The position numbers and the translations under genes were made by a program. Source: Klebsiella planticola ATCC 33531 (GTDB lineage Bacteria; Pseudomonadota; Gammaproteobacteria; Enterobacterales; Enterobacteriaceae). From it: a stretch of 64,000 nt of DNA. The notes beneath the pieces are model-generated. The model did not search any database. It saw only the letters and a list, made by a program, of their open reading frames with translations, and was not told where the DNA came from. The DNA is taken from positions 16,036 to 80,035 of the forward strand of contig NZ_JMPP01000007.1 of NCBI RefSeq assembly GCF_000735435.1. Direction: 5' to 3'. Within the stretch, counting starts at the first letter, position 1; each line of letters opens with the position of its first letter. Shown one piece after another: positions 20,041 through 32,490 of this stretch.

Positions 20041-20607
20041 TTACTTCACGCGGGATACGTATTCGCCAGAGCGAGTATCCACTTTGATGACTTCGCCAAT
20101 CTGAACGAACAGCGGTACTTTAACCACTGCGCCAGTAGACAGCGTCGCCGGTTTACCGCCGGTACCTGCGGTATCACCTTTCAGGCCTGGATCGGTTTCC
20201 ACGATTTCCAGCTCAACGAAGTTCGGCGGGGTGACGGAGATAGGCTGACCGTTCCACAGGGTCACGATGCACTCAGCCTGATCCAGCAGCCATTTTGCGT
20301 TATCGCCTACGGCTTTCGCATCGGCAGCCAGCTGCTCGAAAGTGGAGTTGTTCATGAAGTGATAGAACTCACCGTCGTTGTACAGGTAAGTCAGGTTCAT
20401 ATCAACAACGTCTGCGCCTTCGGCGGAATCGGTAGATTTGAAGGTTTTCTCTACGCGAGTCCCGGTCAGCAGACGGCGCAGCTTAACGCGGGCAAAAGCC
20501 TGGCCTTTGCCTGGTTTTACGAATTCACTGGCTTCAACGGCATAAGGTTCGCCGTCCATCATGATTTTAAGACCGGCACGAAAATCGTTGCTATAGTAAG
20601 TCGCCAT
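20041..20607 (-). CDS. efp: Elongation factor P
   Basis: Translation factor that relieves ribosome stalling at proline runs by binding between the P and E sites. The 188-residue protein starts [12 protein letters not shown] at 20607. The modified lysine is K34 in [10 protein letters not shown], consistent with beta-lysylation by EpmA after EpmB makes beta-lysine. The open frame continues upstream to 20853 but that part is antisense to epmB. efp and epmB diverge with 40 bases between start codons. Confidence 0.98.
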   Translation of the reverse strand: MATYYSNDFRAGLKIMMDGEPYAVEASEFVKPGKGQAFARVKLRRLLTGTRVEKTFKSTDSAEGADVVDMNLTYLYNDGEFYHFMNNSTFEQLAADAKAVGDNAKWLLDQAECIVTLWNGQPISVTPPNFVELEIVETDPGLKGDTAGTGGKPATLSTGAVVKVPLFVQIGEVIKVDTRSGEYVSRVK

Positions 20608-20647
20608 AAGGCCCTCTAAATTTGTTAATTGGTAGCTAAGCCACAAA

Positions 20648-21679
20648 ATGGCGCATATTGTAACCCTAAATACCCCATCCAGAGAAGATTGGTTAACGCA
20701 ACTTGCAGATGTTGTGACCAGTCCCGATGAACTGTTGCATCTTTTAAATGTAGACGCTGATGCGAACCTGCTGGCGGGACGCGAGGCAAAACGCCTCTTC
20801 GCCCTGCGCGTGCCGCGGGCATTTATCGCCCGTATGGAGCCGGGAAATCCCAACGATCCCCTGCTTCGTCAGGTACTTACCTCACAAGATGAGTTTATTT
20901 CAGCGCCGGGTTTTTCCACCGATCCGCTGGAGGAACAGCACAGCGTGGTACCCGGTCTGCTGCATAAATACCGCAACCGGGCGCTGCTGCTGGTCAAGGG
21001 CGGCTGCGCGGTAAATTGCCGCTATTGTTTCCGCAGACACTTCCCTTATGCCGAAAATCAAGGCAATAAGCGTAACTGGCAGGCGGCGCTGGAGTACATT
21101 GCCGCGCACCCGCAGCTCGATGAGATTATTTTTTCCGGCGGCGACCCGCTGATGGCGAAAGATCATGAGCTGGACTGGCTGCTCACTCAGCTGGAAGCGA
21201 TCCCGCACATTAAGCGTCTGCGCATTCACAGCCGCCTGCCCGTCGTCATCCCGGCGCGGATTACCGATGCGCTGGCCGCACGCTTTGCCAGCTCATCGCT
21301 GCAGGTGCTGCTGGTCAATCATATCAACCACGCCAATGAGATTGATGCCGATTTCCGCGCTGCGATGGCGCGCTTGCGTCAAGCCGGTGTCACGCTGCTG
21401 AATCAAAGCGTTCTGCTGCGCGGCGTCAACGACAATGCGCACACGCTGGCCGCTCTGAGCAATGCCCTGTTCGATGCCGGCGTCATGCCTTATTACCTGC
21501 ACGTGCTGGATAAAGTCCAGGGCGCGGCCCATTTTATGGTCGAAGATGAAGAGGCCCGCGCCATCATGCGTGAGCTGCTGACGCTGGTTTCAGGGTATAT
21601 GGTGCCAAGACTGGCGCGGGAAATCGGCGGTGAGCCAAGTAAGACACCGCTGGATTTGGGCTTAAAACAACATTCGTGA
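20648..21679 (+). CDS. epmB: EF-P--(R)-beta-lysine-forming aminomutase EpmB
   Basis: Radical SAM enzyme that converts (S)-alpha-lysine to (R)-beta-lysine for EF-P modification. The 343-residue protein carries the radical SAM motif [12 protein letters not shown] near residue 120, FSGGDPLM (SAM-binding GGD), and a C-terminal PSKTPLDLG region that supplies the PLP lysine. Length matches E. coli (342). Divergent from efp. Confidence 0.96.
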   Translation: MAHIVTLNTPSREDWLTQLADVVTSPDELLHLLNVDADANLLAGREAKRLFALRVPRAFIARMEPGNPNDPLLRQVLTSQDEFISAPGFSTDPLEEQHSVVPGLLHKYRNRALLLVKGGCAVNCRYCFRRHFPYAENQGNKRNWQAALEYIAAHPQLDEIIFSGGDPLMAKDHELDWLLTQLEAIPHIKRLRIHSRLPVVIPARITDALAARFASSSLQVLLVNHINHANEIDADFRAAMARLRQAGVTLLNQSVLLRGVNDNAHTLAALSNALFDAGVMPYYLHVLDKVQGAAHFMVEDEEARAIMRELLTLVSGYMVPRLAREIGGEPSKTPLDLGLKQHS

Positions 21680-21682
21680 AAA

Positions 21683-21709
21683 GGTCTGCCGGGGAAAAGC
21701 TGGCAGACC
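21683..21709 (+). terminator. Hairpin after epmB
   Basis: 8-bp perfect stem GGTCTGCC/GGCAGACC with an 11-base loop begins four bases after the epmB stop. No T-run follows. A second, bulged GC-rich hairpin lies at 21746-21779, between epmB and yjeI. Confidence 0.4.
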
Positions 21710-21786
21710 GCCGATTCACAGACTGACTGAACGCGTGGAGATCGCCCGGGCCCTCTGACCATCGACGGCAGAGGCCCGGAATCAAA

Positions 21787-22140
21787 TCAGTTCGGGCACT
21801 TATAGACCTGGCCGTTCATTTCGCTATCGGTTGGCACAAAGCTCGACAGCAGATTCTGCGTCGGGCTGCTCACGCCATAAATCACGTTGCCGCCCATCGC
21901 CGCAGCCTGGTTGCGCAGCGCGTTAGCTGCGCCACGCATGGAGCCGCCTTCATCACCGTTCTGCCCGGACAGCCAGTTGCTCTGCTTGCCCGTCGCGGTC
22001 CCCAACAGCTGGCAATCCGCACCCGGCTTATCTTCAACAAAGCGTACGCTCTGTCCGCCTGAGCTCAGTTCGTTGCTGGAACTGCAACCCGCTAACAATA
22101 ATGCTGCGCCGACAATCCCTGCTAAATATCTTACCTGCAT
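21787..22140 (-). CDS. yjeI: DUF4156 lipoprotein YjeI
   Basis: 117-residue lipoprotein of unknown function. The signal peptide ends in lipobox LLAGC, and the mature part SSSNELSSGGQSVRFVEDKP and the C-terminal FVPTDSEMNGQVYKCPN match E. coli YjeI closely. ATG 22140 is chosen because it starts the signal peptide. The gene lies downstream of groL in the same direction but a strong terminator separates them. Confidence 0.93.
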   Translation of the reverse strand: MQVRYLAGIVGAALLLAGCSSSNELSSGGQSVRFVEDKPGADCQLLGTATGKQSNWLSGQNGDEGGSMRGAANALRNQAAAMGGNVIYGVSSPTQNLLSSFVPTDSEMNGQVYKCPN

Positions 22141-22206
22141 GTTATTCCCCATGATCAATGAGCTGGACGCGCTGGCCCGGATGTACACCTTATACTAAAA
22201 AGATGA

Positions 22207-22247
22207 GAAAAAGAAAAACCCCCGAGCATTTCTGCCCGGGGGTTTCT
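22207..22247 (-). terminator. Rho-independent terminator of groSL
   Basis: On the minus strand a 12-bp stem (AAACCCCCGGGC pairing with GCTCGGGGGTTT, one mismatch) is followed by TTTTTCTTTTTC. It lies about 30 bases after the groL stop. The T-rich flank on the plus side (TTTCTTTGTTTC) makes it potentially bidirectional. Confidence 0.9.
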
Positions 22248-22273
22248 TTGTTTCTAAGGGGTATAGCGCACGA

Positions 22274-23932
<1,659 letters not shown>

Positions 23933-23959
23933 TCAAATTCGTTCAGTTTCGCGCGCGAA

Positions 23960-24360
<401 letters not shown>

Positions 24361-24483
24361 GGGGAAAGTTAAAAAAAAATTTTTCCTCGTGCGCTGACGC
24401 ACAGAAACAGATGCCGGTTTGCCATCGTCATAAGCAAAAACGATTGTGATACCATCGATCTTTTGTCAGGGCAGGATGGCATC

Positions 24484-25740
24484 ATGAGTGGTTTAAAACA
24501 GGAGTTAGGTCTGGCTCAGGGAGTGGGGCTGCTTTCTACGTCGCTACTCGGCACCGGCGTCTTTGCCGTTCCCGCTCTTGCCGCACTGGTGGCGGGAGAT
24601 AACAGCCTGTGGGCCTGGCCCGCGCTCATTTTACTGGTCTTCCCGATCGCTATCGTCTTTGCCGTCCTTGGCCGTCACTTCCCCAGCGCGGGCGGCGTGG
24701 CACACTTCGTCAATATGGCATTTGGTTCCCATATGGAACGCGTCACCGGCTGGCTGTTCCTGTCGGTCATTCCGGTTGGGCTACCGGCGGCGCTGCATAT
24801 CGCCACCGGCTTCGGCCAGGCGCTGTTTGGCTGGCACGACAGCCAGCTGCTGCTCGCGGAGCTGGGGACGCTGGCCATCATCTGGTGGCTCGGGTCGCGG
24901 GGCGCAAGCTCCAGCGCGAATCTACAAACGCTGGTAGCGGTTCTGATCGTCGCGCTGATCGTCGCTATCTGGTGGCGCGGCGGGATTAGCCCGGCGCAAA
25001 TCCCCTTTCCGGCGCCGGCGGATATCGATCGCTCCCGCCTTTTTGCCGCCCTGTCGGTGATGTTCTGGTGTTTCGTCGGCCTTGAAGCCTTCGCCCATCT
25101 GGCATCGGAATTTAAACGCCCGGAGCGCGATTTCCCCCGTGCACTCATGATCGGCCTGCTGCTGGCGGGCTCCGTTTACTGGGCCTGTACCGTACTGGTC
25201 CTGCATTTTCACGCCTTCGGCAGCGATATGGCCGCCGCCGCATCGCTGCCCAATATCGTGGTGCGCCTGTTTGGCGTGCAGGCACTGTGGATCGCCTGCG
25301 TCATTGGCTATCTCGCCTGCTTCGCCAGCCTCAATATCTATATCCAGAGTTTTGCCCGTCTGGTCTGGTCGCAGGCGCAGTACAAGCCAGAAAGCTATCT
25401 CGCCCGCCTCTCGCCGCAGCAAATCCCACGTAATGCGCTCAACGTGGTGCTGGGCTGCTGTGTCATCAGCACGCTCGCCATCTACTGGCTGGATATCAAC
25501 CTCGATGCGCTGATCGTCTATGCCAACGGCATCTTTATTATGATTTATCTGCTGTGCATGCTGGCGGGCTGCCGGTTACTGCGGGGGCGCTATCGGGTTC
25601 TGGCGTTCATCGGGAGCCTGCTCTGCCTGTTGTTACTGGCGATGGTCGGCTGGAAAAGCCTGTACGCTCTGCTGGTGATGACGGCGCTGTGGCTGTGGCT
25701 ACCAAAGCGCCGTCCGGCGGCGCTTCCCCACCATCATTGA
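24484..25740 (+). CDS. yjeH: L-methionine/branched-chain amino acid exporter YjeH
   Basis: Inner-membrane transporter of the APC superfamily, with about 12 membrane segments over 418 residues. The E. coli protein exports methionine and branched-chain amino acids. The start MSGLKQELGLAQGVGLL at 24484 matches E. coli in position and total length. The helix-1 glycine-rich motif LLGTGVFAVPALAAL is present. The gene diverges from groS. Confidence 0.94.
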   Translation: MSGLKQELGLAQGVGLLSTSLLGTGVFAVPALAALVAGDNSLWAWPALILLVFPIAIVFAVLGRHFPSAGGVAHFVNMAFGSHMERVTGWLFLSVIPVGLPAALHIATGFGQALFGWHDSQLLLAELGTLAIIWWLGSRGASSSANLQTLVAVLIVALIVAIWWRGGISPAQIPFPAPADIDRSRLFAALSVMFWCFVGLEAFAHLASEFKRPERDFPRALMIGLLLAGSVYWACTVLVLHFHAFGSDMAAAASLPNIVVRLFGVQALWIACVIGYLACFASLNIYIQSFARLVWSQAQYKPESYLARLSPQQIPRNALNVVLGCCVISTLAIYWLDINLDALIVYANGIFIMIYLLCMLAGCRLLRGRYRVLAFIGSLLCLLLLAMVGWKSLYALLVMTALWLWLPKRRPAALPHHH

Positions 25741-25754
25741 GAATGAAACAGCCC

Positions 25755-25789
25755 ATAAAAAAGCCGGATAGCGCAACGCATATCCGGCT
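25755..25789 (-). terminator. Terminator of fxsA
   Basis: 9-bp perfect stem AGCCGGATA/TATCCGGCT (25762-25789), followed on the minus strand by TTTTTTATGGG. It also separates the convergent yjeH. The stem resembles a REP arm. A further short hairpin (CCCGGC/GCCGGG, 25813-25827) lies nearer the fxsA stop. Confidence 0.85.
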
Positions 25790-25836
25790 CATCAGCTATA
25801 TCACCGTATCAACCCGGCCTTGCCGGGCCTGAGGGT

Positions 25837-26307
25837 TTAGCGGTCGTCTTTATGATCCAGACGGTCGCGCTCTTCATCTTTGCGCTGGAACTCCCCGTCA
25901 AAGGTCTCACCGCCTCCGGTTCCCGCGCTAAAACCACCGCCGGGCATCCGGCTAAAGCGTAAGTGCGGCATCAGCTTCAGGGTCAGGTGTTTCTGTACCG
26001 GCGGCAGCAAAAGCAGCAGGCCGAGGAAATCGGTAAAGAACCCCGGCAGCAAGAGCAGCAGACCGGCGATAATCAGCGAGACGCTTTTAATCATTTCTGC
26101 CGCCGGACTTTCACCAGCCGCCATTTTCTGCTGCATCAGCATAAAGTTTTTAAAGCCCTGGTTGCGCACCAGCGACATACCGACCACCGAGCTAAAGATC
26201 ACCAGAATCAGCGTCAACAGAACGCCAAGCACGTGAGCCACCTGGATAAAGATCGATATCTCAATGTAAACGTATAAAAAAATAGCAATAAACGGAATCC
26301 AACGCAC
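25837..26307 (-). CDS. fxsA: FxsA family membrane protein
   Basis: Inner-membrane protein whose overproduction suppresses F-mediated exclusion of phage T7 in E. coli; its normal role is unclear. It has several hydrophobic segments in the first 110 residues and a charged C-terminal tail (EFQRKDEERDRLDHKDDR). GTG 26307, preceded by AAGGAG with a 6-base gap, gives 156 residues and the E. coli-like N-terminus MRWIPFIAIFLYVY. The ATG at 26322 would add five residues. Confidence 0.92.
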   Translation of the reverse strand: MRWIPFIAIFLYVYIEISIFIQVAHVLGVLLTLILVIFSSVVGMSLVRNQGFKNFMLMQQKMAAGESPAAEMIKSVSLIIAGLLLLLPGFFTDFLGLLLLLPPVQKHLTLKLMPHLRFSRMPGGGFSAGTGGGETFDGEFQRKDEERDRLDHKDDR

Positions 26308-26645
26308 TGGCGTCTCCTTCATTAGCGGGGTTCACTATCGGCCCCCGCAGTCATCGGTGTGCTTTTCGCATCACATCAATATTGGGCTCAAACAGCACAT
26401 TTCAATCGGCAGAAGCGCTTATTTTTTCCAGGAACGGTAAAGCGGTGACTCATTTCACAGATTAATAATTCTTATACCCTTCTCGACATAATAAGTGATC
26501 AAGGTTGCTGACATTCGCTATCATCAGCATATGATCGTGGGCACCGGGCCGATTAAGGAAATAATCTTCGGCAAGAAAATGCGCAAAATCCCATAAATTC
26601 TGCGTATTTGGTGAATTCATTGGCAGCTTGAAAAAGAAGGTTCAC
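26308..26645. other. Intergenic region fxsA-aspA
   Basis: 338 bases between divergent genes, with no convincing small gene. A TTGCTG-17-CATATG pair around 26502-26530 may act as a weak promoter for aspA. No unambiguous CRP or FNR site could be identified by eye, although aspA in E. coli responds to catabolite and oxygen control. Confidence 0.4.
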
Positions 26646-28082
26646 ATGTTAAACAACATTCGTATCGAAGAAGACCTGTTGGGTACCAGGGAAGTTCCAG
26701 CTGACGCCTACTATGGTGTTCATACTCTGAGAGCGATTGAAAACTTCTACATCAGCAATAGCAAAATCAGCGATATCCCCGAGTTCGTGCGTGGCATGGT
26801 GATGGTCAAAAAGGCCGCCGCGATGGCCAACAAGGAACTGCAAACCATTCCTAAAAGCGTCGCGAATACCATTATTGCCGCATGCGATGAAGTTCTGAAT
26901 AACGGTAAATGCATGGACCAGTTCCCGGTTGATGTGTTCCAGGGCGGCGCAGGGACGTCCGTCAACATGAACACCAATGAAGTGCTGGCCAATATTGGCC
27001 TTGAGCTGATGGGCCATCAGAAAGGTGAATATCAGTATCTGAACCCGAACGACCACGTTAACAAATGCCAGTCCACCAACGATGCCTACCCGACCGGTTT
27101 CCGTATCGCGGTTTATGCGTCCCTGCTGAAATTAACCGACGCCATCAACCAGCTGGGTGACGGTTTCCAGAATAAAGCCGTCGAATTCCAGGATGTCCTG
27201 AAAATGGGTCGTACCCAGCTGCAGGACGCCGTGCCGATGACGCTCGGCCAGGAGTTCCACGCGTTTAATGTTCTGCTGAATGAAGAAATCAAAAGCATTC
27301 TGCGCACCGGAGAGCTGCTGCTCGAAGTTAACCTCGGCGCCACCGCCATCGGTACGCGCCTGAATACGCCGGATGGCTACCAGCAGCTGGCGGTACAAAA
27401 ACTGGCGGAAGTCAGCGGCCTGCCGGTGATTCCGGCGGAAGATCTGATTGAAGCCACCTCCGACTGCGGTGCCTACGTGATGGTACACAGCTCGCTGAAG
27501 CGTCTGGCGGTGAAACTGTCCAAAATCTGTAACGACCTGCGCCTGCTCTCTTCCGGCCCGCGCGCGGGTCTGAACGAAATCAACCTGCCGGAGCTGCAGG
27601 CGGGTTCCTCGATCATGCCGGCGAAAGTTAACCCGGTCGTCCCGGAAGTGGTCAACCAGGTCTGCTTCAAGGTGATTGGCAACGACACCACGGTGACCAT
27701 GGCCTCGGAAGCCGGTCAGCTGCAGCTGAACGTGATGGAGCCGGTTATTGGCCAGGCGATGTTTGAATCTATCCACATCCTGACTAACGCCTGCTACAAC
27801 CTGCTGGAAAAATGCATTAACGGCATCACCGCCAATAAAGCGGTGTGCGAAGGCTATGTGTATAACTCCATCGGTATCGTCACCTACCTCAACCCGTTTA
27901 TCGGCCACCACAATGGCGATATTGTCGGCAAGATTTGCGCCGAAACCGGCAAGAGCGTAAGGGAGGTTGTCCTGGAGCGTGGATTACTGACCGAAGCGGA
28001 GCTGGACGATATTTTCTCTCCACAAAACCTGATGCATCCGGCCTATAAAGCGAAGCGTTATACCGATGAAAGCGAACAGTAA
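26646..28082 (+). CDS. aspA: Aspartate ammonia-lyase AspA
   Basis: Converts L-aspartate to fumarate and ammonia and so feeds fumarate respiration through FrdABCD and C4-dicarboxylate exchange through DcuA. The 478-residue protein has the superfamily signature [15 protein letters not shown] near residue 318 and [15 protein letters not shown] 26646 ([10 protein letters not shown]) behind AAGAAGG gives the E. coli length; the TTG at 26628 is in frame but less likely. Confidence 0.98.
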   Translation: MLNNIRIEEDLLGTREVPADAYYGVHTLRAIENFYISNSKISDIPEFVRGMVMVKKAAAMANKELQTIPKSVANTIIAACDEVLNNGKCMDQFPVDVFQGGAGTSVNMNTNEVLANIGLELMGHQKGEYQYLNPNDHVNKCQSTNDAYPTGFRIAVYASLLKLTDAINQLGDGFQNKAVEFQDVLKMGRTQLQDAVPMTLGQEFHAFNVLLNEEIKSILRTGELLLEVNLGATAIGTRLNTPDGYQQLAVQKLAEVSGLPVIPAEDLIEATSDCGAYVMVHSSLKRLAVKLSKICNDLRLLSSGPRAGLNEINLPELQAGSSIMPAKVNPVVPEVVNQVCFKVIGNDTTVTMASEAGQLQLNVMEPVIGQAMFESIHILTNACYNLLEKCINGITANKAVCEGYVYNSIGIVTYLNPFIGHHNGDIVGKICAETGKSVREVVLERGLLTEAELDDIFSPQNLMHPAYKAKRYTDESEQ

Positions 28083-28102
28083 GCTTTCAGGTTAAACTAG
28101 CC

Positions 28103-28140
28103 AAAGGCATGTCAGCAATGACATGCCTTTTTTGCTTTTT
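28103..28140 (+). terminator. Rho-independent terminator of aspA
   Basis: 12-bp perfect stem AAAGGCATGTCA/TGACATGCCTTT with a GCAA loop, followed by TTTGCTTTTTT. It separates aspA from dcuA. Confidence 0.95.
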
Positions 28141-28199
28141 TAGGTTTACTAAATCACAACAATTCAATATCAACTTGTTAAAAAACAAGGAAGGCGTAT

Positions 28200-29501
28200 A
28201 TGTTTGGTGCAGAACTCGTGATTGTCCTGCTGGCGATTTACCTGGGGGCCAGGCTCGGCGGTATCGGCATCGGCTTTGCCGGTGGTCTGGGCGTCCTCGT
28301 CCTGACGCTCCTCTTTCAAATCAAACCTGGCGCGATCCCCTTCGACGTCATTGAAATCATCATGGCGGTTATCGCCGCTATTGCCGCCATGCAGGTGGCC
28401 GGAGGCATGGATTATCTGGTCAGTCTTGCCGAGCGTATGCTCAGACGCCATCCGAAATACATTACCTTCCTTGCTCCGCTGGTCACCTGGTTTATGACCG
28501 TCCTGGCGGGAACGGGTCATACCGCGTTCTCTACCCTGCCGGTGATTACCGAGGTTGCGAAGGAGCAGGGCATTCGCCCGTCCCGCCCGCTGTCTATCGC
28601 CGTCGTCGCCTCGCAGATTGCCATTACCGCCTCGCCGATTTCCGCTGCGGTGGTCTTTTTTGCCGGGATCCTCGAACCTCTGGGCGTGAGCTATCTGACG
28701 CTGCTGGCCATCTGTATTCCGGTGACGCTGATTGCGGTAATGATCACGGCGGTTGTCTGTAACTTCCTCGGCTGCGAACTGAAAGACGACCCGATTTATC
28801 AGGAGCGTCTGGCAAAAGGTGAAGTGAAGCTGCGCGGGAGCCAGGTTTTCGAGCTGAAGCCGCATGCAAAACGTTCGGTGCTGCTGTTTCTGATCGGCAT
28901 CGTGGCGGTCATGTTCTACGCCACCGCCATCAGCGATACCGTCGGGCTGATTCAGAACCCGGTGCTGCCGCGTAACGAAGCGATCGTAGTGTTCATGCTG
29001 ACCATCGCCACGCTGATTAGCGTCACCTGCAAAATCGACACCAGCGAAGTGCTCAACGCCAGCACCTTTAAATCCGGGATGAGCGCCTGCGTCTGTGTCC
29101 TGGGCGTCGCCTGGCTGGGCGATACCTTCGTCAAAGCGCATATCACCGACATCCAGACCGTAGCCGGCGACCTGCTGCACAACTATCCGTGGCTGCTGGC
29201 GGTGGTGCTGTTCTTCGCCGCGACCCTGCTCTACTCCCAGGCCGCGACCACCAAAGCGCTGATGCCGGCTGCGCTGCTGCTTGGCGTCACCCCGCTGACC
29301 GCCATCGCCTCGTTTGCTGCCGTCTCCGCGCTGTTCGTGCTGCCGACCTATCCTACGCTGCTGGCGGCGGTCGAAATGGACGACACCGGGTCAACGCGTA
29401 TCGGCAAGTATGTCTTTAACCATGCGTTCTTGATCCCAGGGGTGATTGCCATCACCCTGTGCGTCATTCTGGGGTTCATCATTGGCGGCATCATGCTGTA
29501 A
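28200..29501 (+). CDS. dcuA: C4-dicarboxylate antiporter DcuA
   Basis: Inner-membrane transporter for aspartate, fumarate, malate and succinate exchange. 433 residues with about ten hydrophobic segments, equal to E. coli in length and start (MFGAELVIVLLAIYLGARLG). Conserved features include GTGHTAFSTLPVI and ASPISAAVVF. It lies 118 bases after aspA beyond that gene's terminator, and together they support aspartate use as a nitrogen source and fumarate precursor. Confidence 0.97.
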   Translation: MFGAELVIVLLAIYLGARLGGIGIGFAGGLGVLVLTLLFQIKPGAIPFDVIEIIMAVIAAIAAMQVAGGMDYLVSLAERMLRRHPKYITFLAPLVTWFMTVLAGTGHTAFSTLPVITEVAKEQGIRPSRPLSIAVVASQIAITASPISAAVVFFAGILEPLGVSYLTLLAICIPVTLIAVMITAVVCNFLGCELKDDPIYQERLAKGEVKLRGSQVFELKPHAKRSVLLFLIGIVAVMFYATAISDTVGLIQNPVLPRNEAIVVFMLTIATLISVTCKIDTSEVLNASTFKSGMSACVCVLGVAWLGDTFVKAHITDIQTVAGDLLHNYPWLLAVVLFFAATLLYSQAATTKALMPAALLLGVTPLTAIASFAAVSALFVLPTYPTLLAAVEMDDTGSTRIGKYVFNHAFLIPGVIAITLCVILGFIIGGIML

Positions 29502-29514
29502 ATCTGCTTAAATT

Positions 29515-29540
29515 CGGGCCAGTTTCTGGCCCGTTTCATT
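29515..29540 (+). terminator. Terminator of dcuA
   Basis: 8-bp stem CGGGCCAG/CTGGCCCG with a TTT loop, then TTTCATTATT. It lies 13 bases after the dcuA stop. Confidence 0.75.
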
Positions 29541-29594
29541 ATTCCCCTCATCGTGCGTGCTATAGTGCCTCTTTTCGCTGATACGAGGTTCACG

Positions 29595-29918
29595 ATGACT
29601 ACGCCTGATGCTGTTGTTGTTCTCTGTACCGCGCCTGATGAAGCCACTGCCCAGGATCTGGCGGCCAAAGTGCTGGCCGAAAAGCTCGCCGCCTGTGCCA
29701 CGCTCCTGCCTGGAGCGACATCGCTCTACTACTGGGAAGGCAAGCTGGAGCAGGAGTATGAAGTGCAAATGCTGCTGAAAACCGACCGGGCTCACCAGCA
29801 GGCGTTACTGGATTGCCTGAAGTCCCATCACCCGTATCAAACCCCCGAATTACTGGTTTTACCCGTCACTCACGGAGACACTGATTACCTCTCATGGCTC
29901 AACGCATCATTACGCTGA
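29595..29918 (+). CDS. cutA: Divalent-cation tolerance protein CutA
   Basis: Small trimeric cytoplasmic protein of the CutA1 family linked to copper tolerance in E. coli. ATG 29595 gives 107 residues. The core ([33 protein letters not shown], then [19 protein letters not shown]) is nearly identical to E. coli, while the first few residues differ. Its last 25 bases overlap the start of dsbD, indicating one transcript. Confidence 0.95.
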   Translation: MTTPDAVVVLCTAPDEATAQDLAAKVLAEKLAACATLLPGATSLYYWEGKLEQEYEVQMLLKTDRAHQQALLDCLKSHHPYQTPELLVLPVTHGDTDYLSWLNASLR

Positions 29919-31696
29919 TTCTGCTGCTCTGCAGCACATCCGCTTTCGCCGGCTTATTTGACGCCCCCGGGCGTTCTGACTTTGTTCCCGCAGACCAGGC
30001 TTTTGCCTTTGATTTCCAGCAGAGTCAGCGGGACCTCAACCTGACCTGGCAAATCAAAGAGGGTTACTATCTCTACCGCCAGCAGATCAAACTGACGCCG
30101 GCGAATGCCACCCTCGCCGCGCCGACGCTGCCGCCCGGCACCTGGCATGAAGATGAGTTTTACGGCAAAAGTGAGATTTACCGCCAGCGGCTGACCATCC
30201 CGGTGACGCTGAGCCAGGCGGAAAAAGGGGCAACGCTCACCGTGACATATCAGGGCTGCGCCGACGCGGGCTTTTGCTATCCGCCAGAGACGAAAGTGGT
30301 GCCGCTTCGCACGGTACTGGCCGCCTCCGGCAGCGAGTCGGTCCCCGCCCATCCGGCGCTCCCCGCGTCCGGACAACCCAAATTTAATCCGCCGCTGCCG
30401 GTGGAAAAGCGTCCTGAGCTGGCCTCGCAACCCGAGCAGCCTGTCCAACAAGAGAAGAGCGACGCCGGCGATAATGCGCCAGCCAGCCTGCCCTTCTCCG
30501 CGCTATGGGCGCTGCTGATAGGTATCGGTATCGCCTTCACGCCGTGCGTGCTGCCGATGTATCCGCTGATCTCGGGTATTGTCCTCGGCGGCAAACAGCG
30601 GCTCTCTACCGGACGAGCGCTGCTGCTGGCGTTTATCTACGTGCAGGGGATGGCGCTGACCTATACCGCGCTGGGGCTGGTGGTCGCCGCCGCCGGTTTG
30701 CAGTTTCAGGCGGCGTTGCAGCATCCGTACGTACTGATTGCCCTGTCTGCGGTCTTTATCCTGCTGGCGCTGTCGATGTTTGGTCTGTTCACGCTGCAGC
30801 TGCCCTCATCGCTGCAAACCCGCCTGACGCTGATGAGCAACAAACGCCAGGGTGGTTCACCCGGCGGCGTCTTTGCGATGGGAGCCATTGCCGGGCTGAT
30901 CTGTTCGCCCTGCACCACCGCGCCGCTGAGCGCCATCCTGCTGTATATTGCCCAGAGCGGCAACCTGTGGCTCGGCGGCGGTACGCTGTATTTGTATGCG
31001 TTGGGCATGGGGCTGCCGCTGATCCTCGTCACCGTATTTGGCAACCGTCTGCTGCCGAAGAGCGGCCCGTGGATGAGCCATGTGAAGACCGCGTTCGGGT
31101 TTGTGATCCTGGCGCTGCCGGTTTTTTTGCTGGAGCGTATCGTCGGCGAGCCCTGGGGCCTGCGCCTGTGGTCGCTGCTGGGCGTGGCCTTCTTTAGCTG
31201 GGCTTTTATTACCGCGCTCGGCGCATCCCGCCCCTGGCTGCGCCTCGTGCAAATCATTCTGCTCGGTGCGGCGCTGGTCAGCGCGCGTCCGCTGCAGGAC
31301 TGGGCTTTTGGCGATCCGGTAGCCCGGCAGCAGTCACATCTGGCCTTTACGCGGGTCGCTAACATCGCAGAGCTCGACCAGGCGCTGGCGCAGGCAAAGG
31401 GTAAACCGGTTATGCTCGACCTGTACGCCGACTGGTGCGTCGCCTGCAAAGAGTTTGAAAAATACACCTTTAGCTCGACCGAAGTACAACAGGCCCTGAA
31501 AGAGACCGTTCTGTTGCAGATAGACGTGACCAAGAACAGCGCCGAGGATGTGGCACTGCTGAAACACCTGAAGGTGCTCGGCTTGCCGACCATTCTGTTC
31601 TTTAATGCGCAGGGCGAAGAGCAGCCCGCGCAGCGCGTCACCGGCTTTATGGATGCGGCGACATTCAGCGCCCATTTGCACGATTGGCAACCGTGA
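29894..31696 (+). CDS. dsbD: Thiol:disulfide interchange protein DsbD
   Basis: Moves electrons from cytoplasmic thioredoxin to the periplasm to keep DsbC and other proteins reduced. Order of parts: signal peptide (1-19), periplasmic alpha domain with C122/C128, a Pro/Glu-rich linker (about 150-200), eight membrane segments with TPCVLPMYP and SPCTTAP, and a C-terminal thioredoxin-like gamma domain with WCVAC. At 600 residues it is longer than E. coli (565), mostly in the linker. The window also encodes a ScsC-like periplasmic protein (50414) that could be a client. Confidence 0.97.
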   Translation: MAQRIITLILLLCSTSAFAGLFDAPGRSDFVPADQAFAFDFQQSQRDLNLTWQIKEGYYLYRQQIKLTPANATLAAPTLPPGTWHEDEFYGKSEIYRQRLTIPVTLSQAEKGATLTVTYQGCADAGFCYPPETKVVPLRTVLAASGSESVPAHPALPASGQPKFNPPLPVEKRPELASQPEQPVQQEKSDAGDNAPASLPFSALWALLIGIGIAFTPCVLPMYPLISGIVLGGKQRLSTGRALLLAFIYVQGMALTYTALGLVVAAAGLQFQAALQHPYVLIALSAVFILLALSMFGLFTLQLPSSLQTRLTLMSNKRQGGSPGGVFAMGAIAGLICSPCTTAPLSAILLYIAQSGNLWLGGGTLYLYALGMGLPLILVTVFGNRLLPKSGPWMSHVKTAFGFVILALPVFLLERIVGEPWGLRLWSLLGVAFFSWAFITALGASRPWLRLVQIILLGAALVSARPLQDWAFGDPVARQQSHLAFTRVANIAELDQALAQAKGKPVMLDLYADWCVACKEFEKYTFSSTEVQQALKETVLLQIDVTKNSAEDVALLKHLKVLGLPTILFFNAQGEEQPAQRVTGFMDAATFSAHLHDWQP

Positions 31697-31716
31697 ACGA
31701 CACTTTAGGAGGAAAA

Positions 31717-32307
31717 ATGGAGGAGAAGACCGTGCAACGTGAAGATGTCCTGGGTGAAGCCATACAAATTCTCGAAATTGAAGGTATTGCCAACACCACG
31801 CTGGAAATGGTCGCCGAACGCGTCTCTTACCCGCTCGCTGACCTCAAACGTTTCTGGCCCGATCGTGAAGCGCTGCTGTACGATGCGCTGCGTTACCTCA
31901 GTCATCAGGTTGATGCCTGGCGCCGTCAGCTGCTGCTCGATGACACGCTCACGCCGGAGCAAAAGCTGTTGGCGCGCTACGGCGCATTAACCCAATGCGT
32001 GAGCAACCATCGCTATCCCGGCTGCCTGTTTATCGCCGCCTGCACCTTTTATCCGGACGCCCAGCACCCTATCCATCAGCTGGCGGAGCAACAAAAGCAG
32101 GCGTCTCTGGCCAATACCCACGAACTGCTGACCCAGCTGGAAGTGGACGACCCGGCGATGGTGGCCAAACAGATGGAGCTGATTGTCGAAGGCTGCCTGA
32201 GCCGTCTGCTGATAAAACGCAGCCAGGCGGATGTCGATACCGCCCAGCGTCTGGCGGAAGATATTCTGCGTTTTGCCCAATGTCGTGCGGGTGGCGCATT
32301 AACCTGA
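31717..32307 (+). CDS. yjdC: TetR-family regulator YjdC
   Basis: Helix-turn-helix regulator downstream of cutA-dsbD, in the same order and strand as E. coli. The N-terminal DNA-binding domain reads [36 protein letters not shown], and the rest forms a helical ligand/dimer domain. ATG 31717 follows TTAGGAGG and gives 196 residues; GTG 31732 (MQRED) also has GGAGGAG upstream and would match the 191 residues of E. coli. Targets are not known from the sequence. Confidence 0.92.
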   Translation: MEEKTVQREDVLGEAIQILEIEGIANTTLEMVAERVSYPLADLKRFWPDREALLYDALRYLSHQVDAWRRQLLLDDTLTPEQKLLARYGALTQCVSNHRYPGCLFIAACTFYPDAQHPIHQLAEQQKQASLANTHELLTQLEVDDPAMVAKQMELIVEGCLSRLLIKRSQADVDTAQRLAEDILRFAQCRAGGALT

Positions 32308-32490
32308 TTGTGCCTTTCCCGATGCGAATCCGCATATCTCTCCCCCGCAAGAGGACGCGTCAGGGCAACCGCGTCCCCGCCCTCTGACCGGCCGTAGGTA
32401 ATTGAGTGCCGTACGGGTTGTCAACAGAGATGCAACTTGGAGTGCGAAGGGTATAATTCCCCCTACATCGATATGTCTACAGGGATTTAT

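Noticed and set aside
24484..25740. Reading frame of yjeH extended to 24463
   Set aside because: The extra seven residues lie upstream of the start that matches the family, so 24484 was used.
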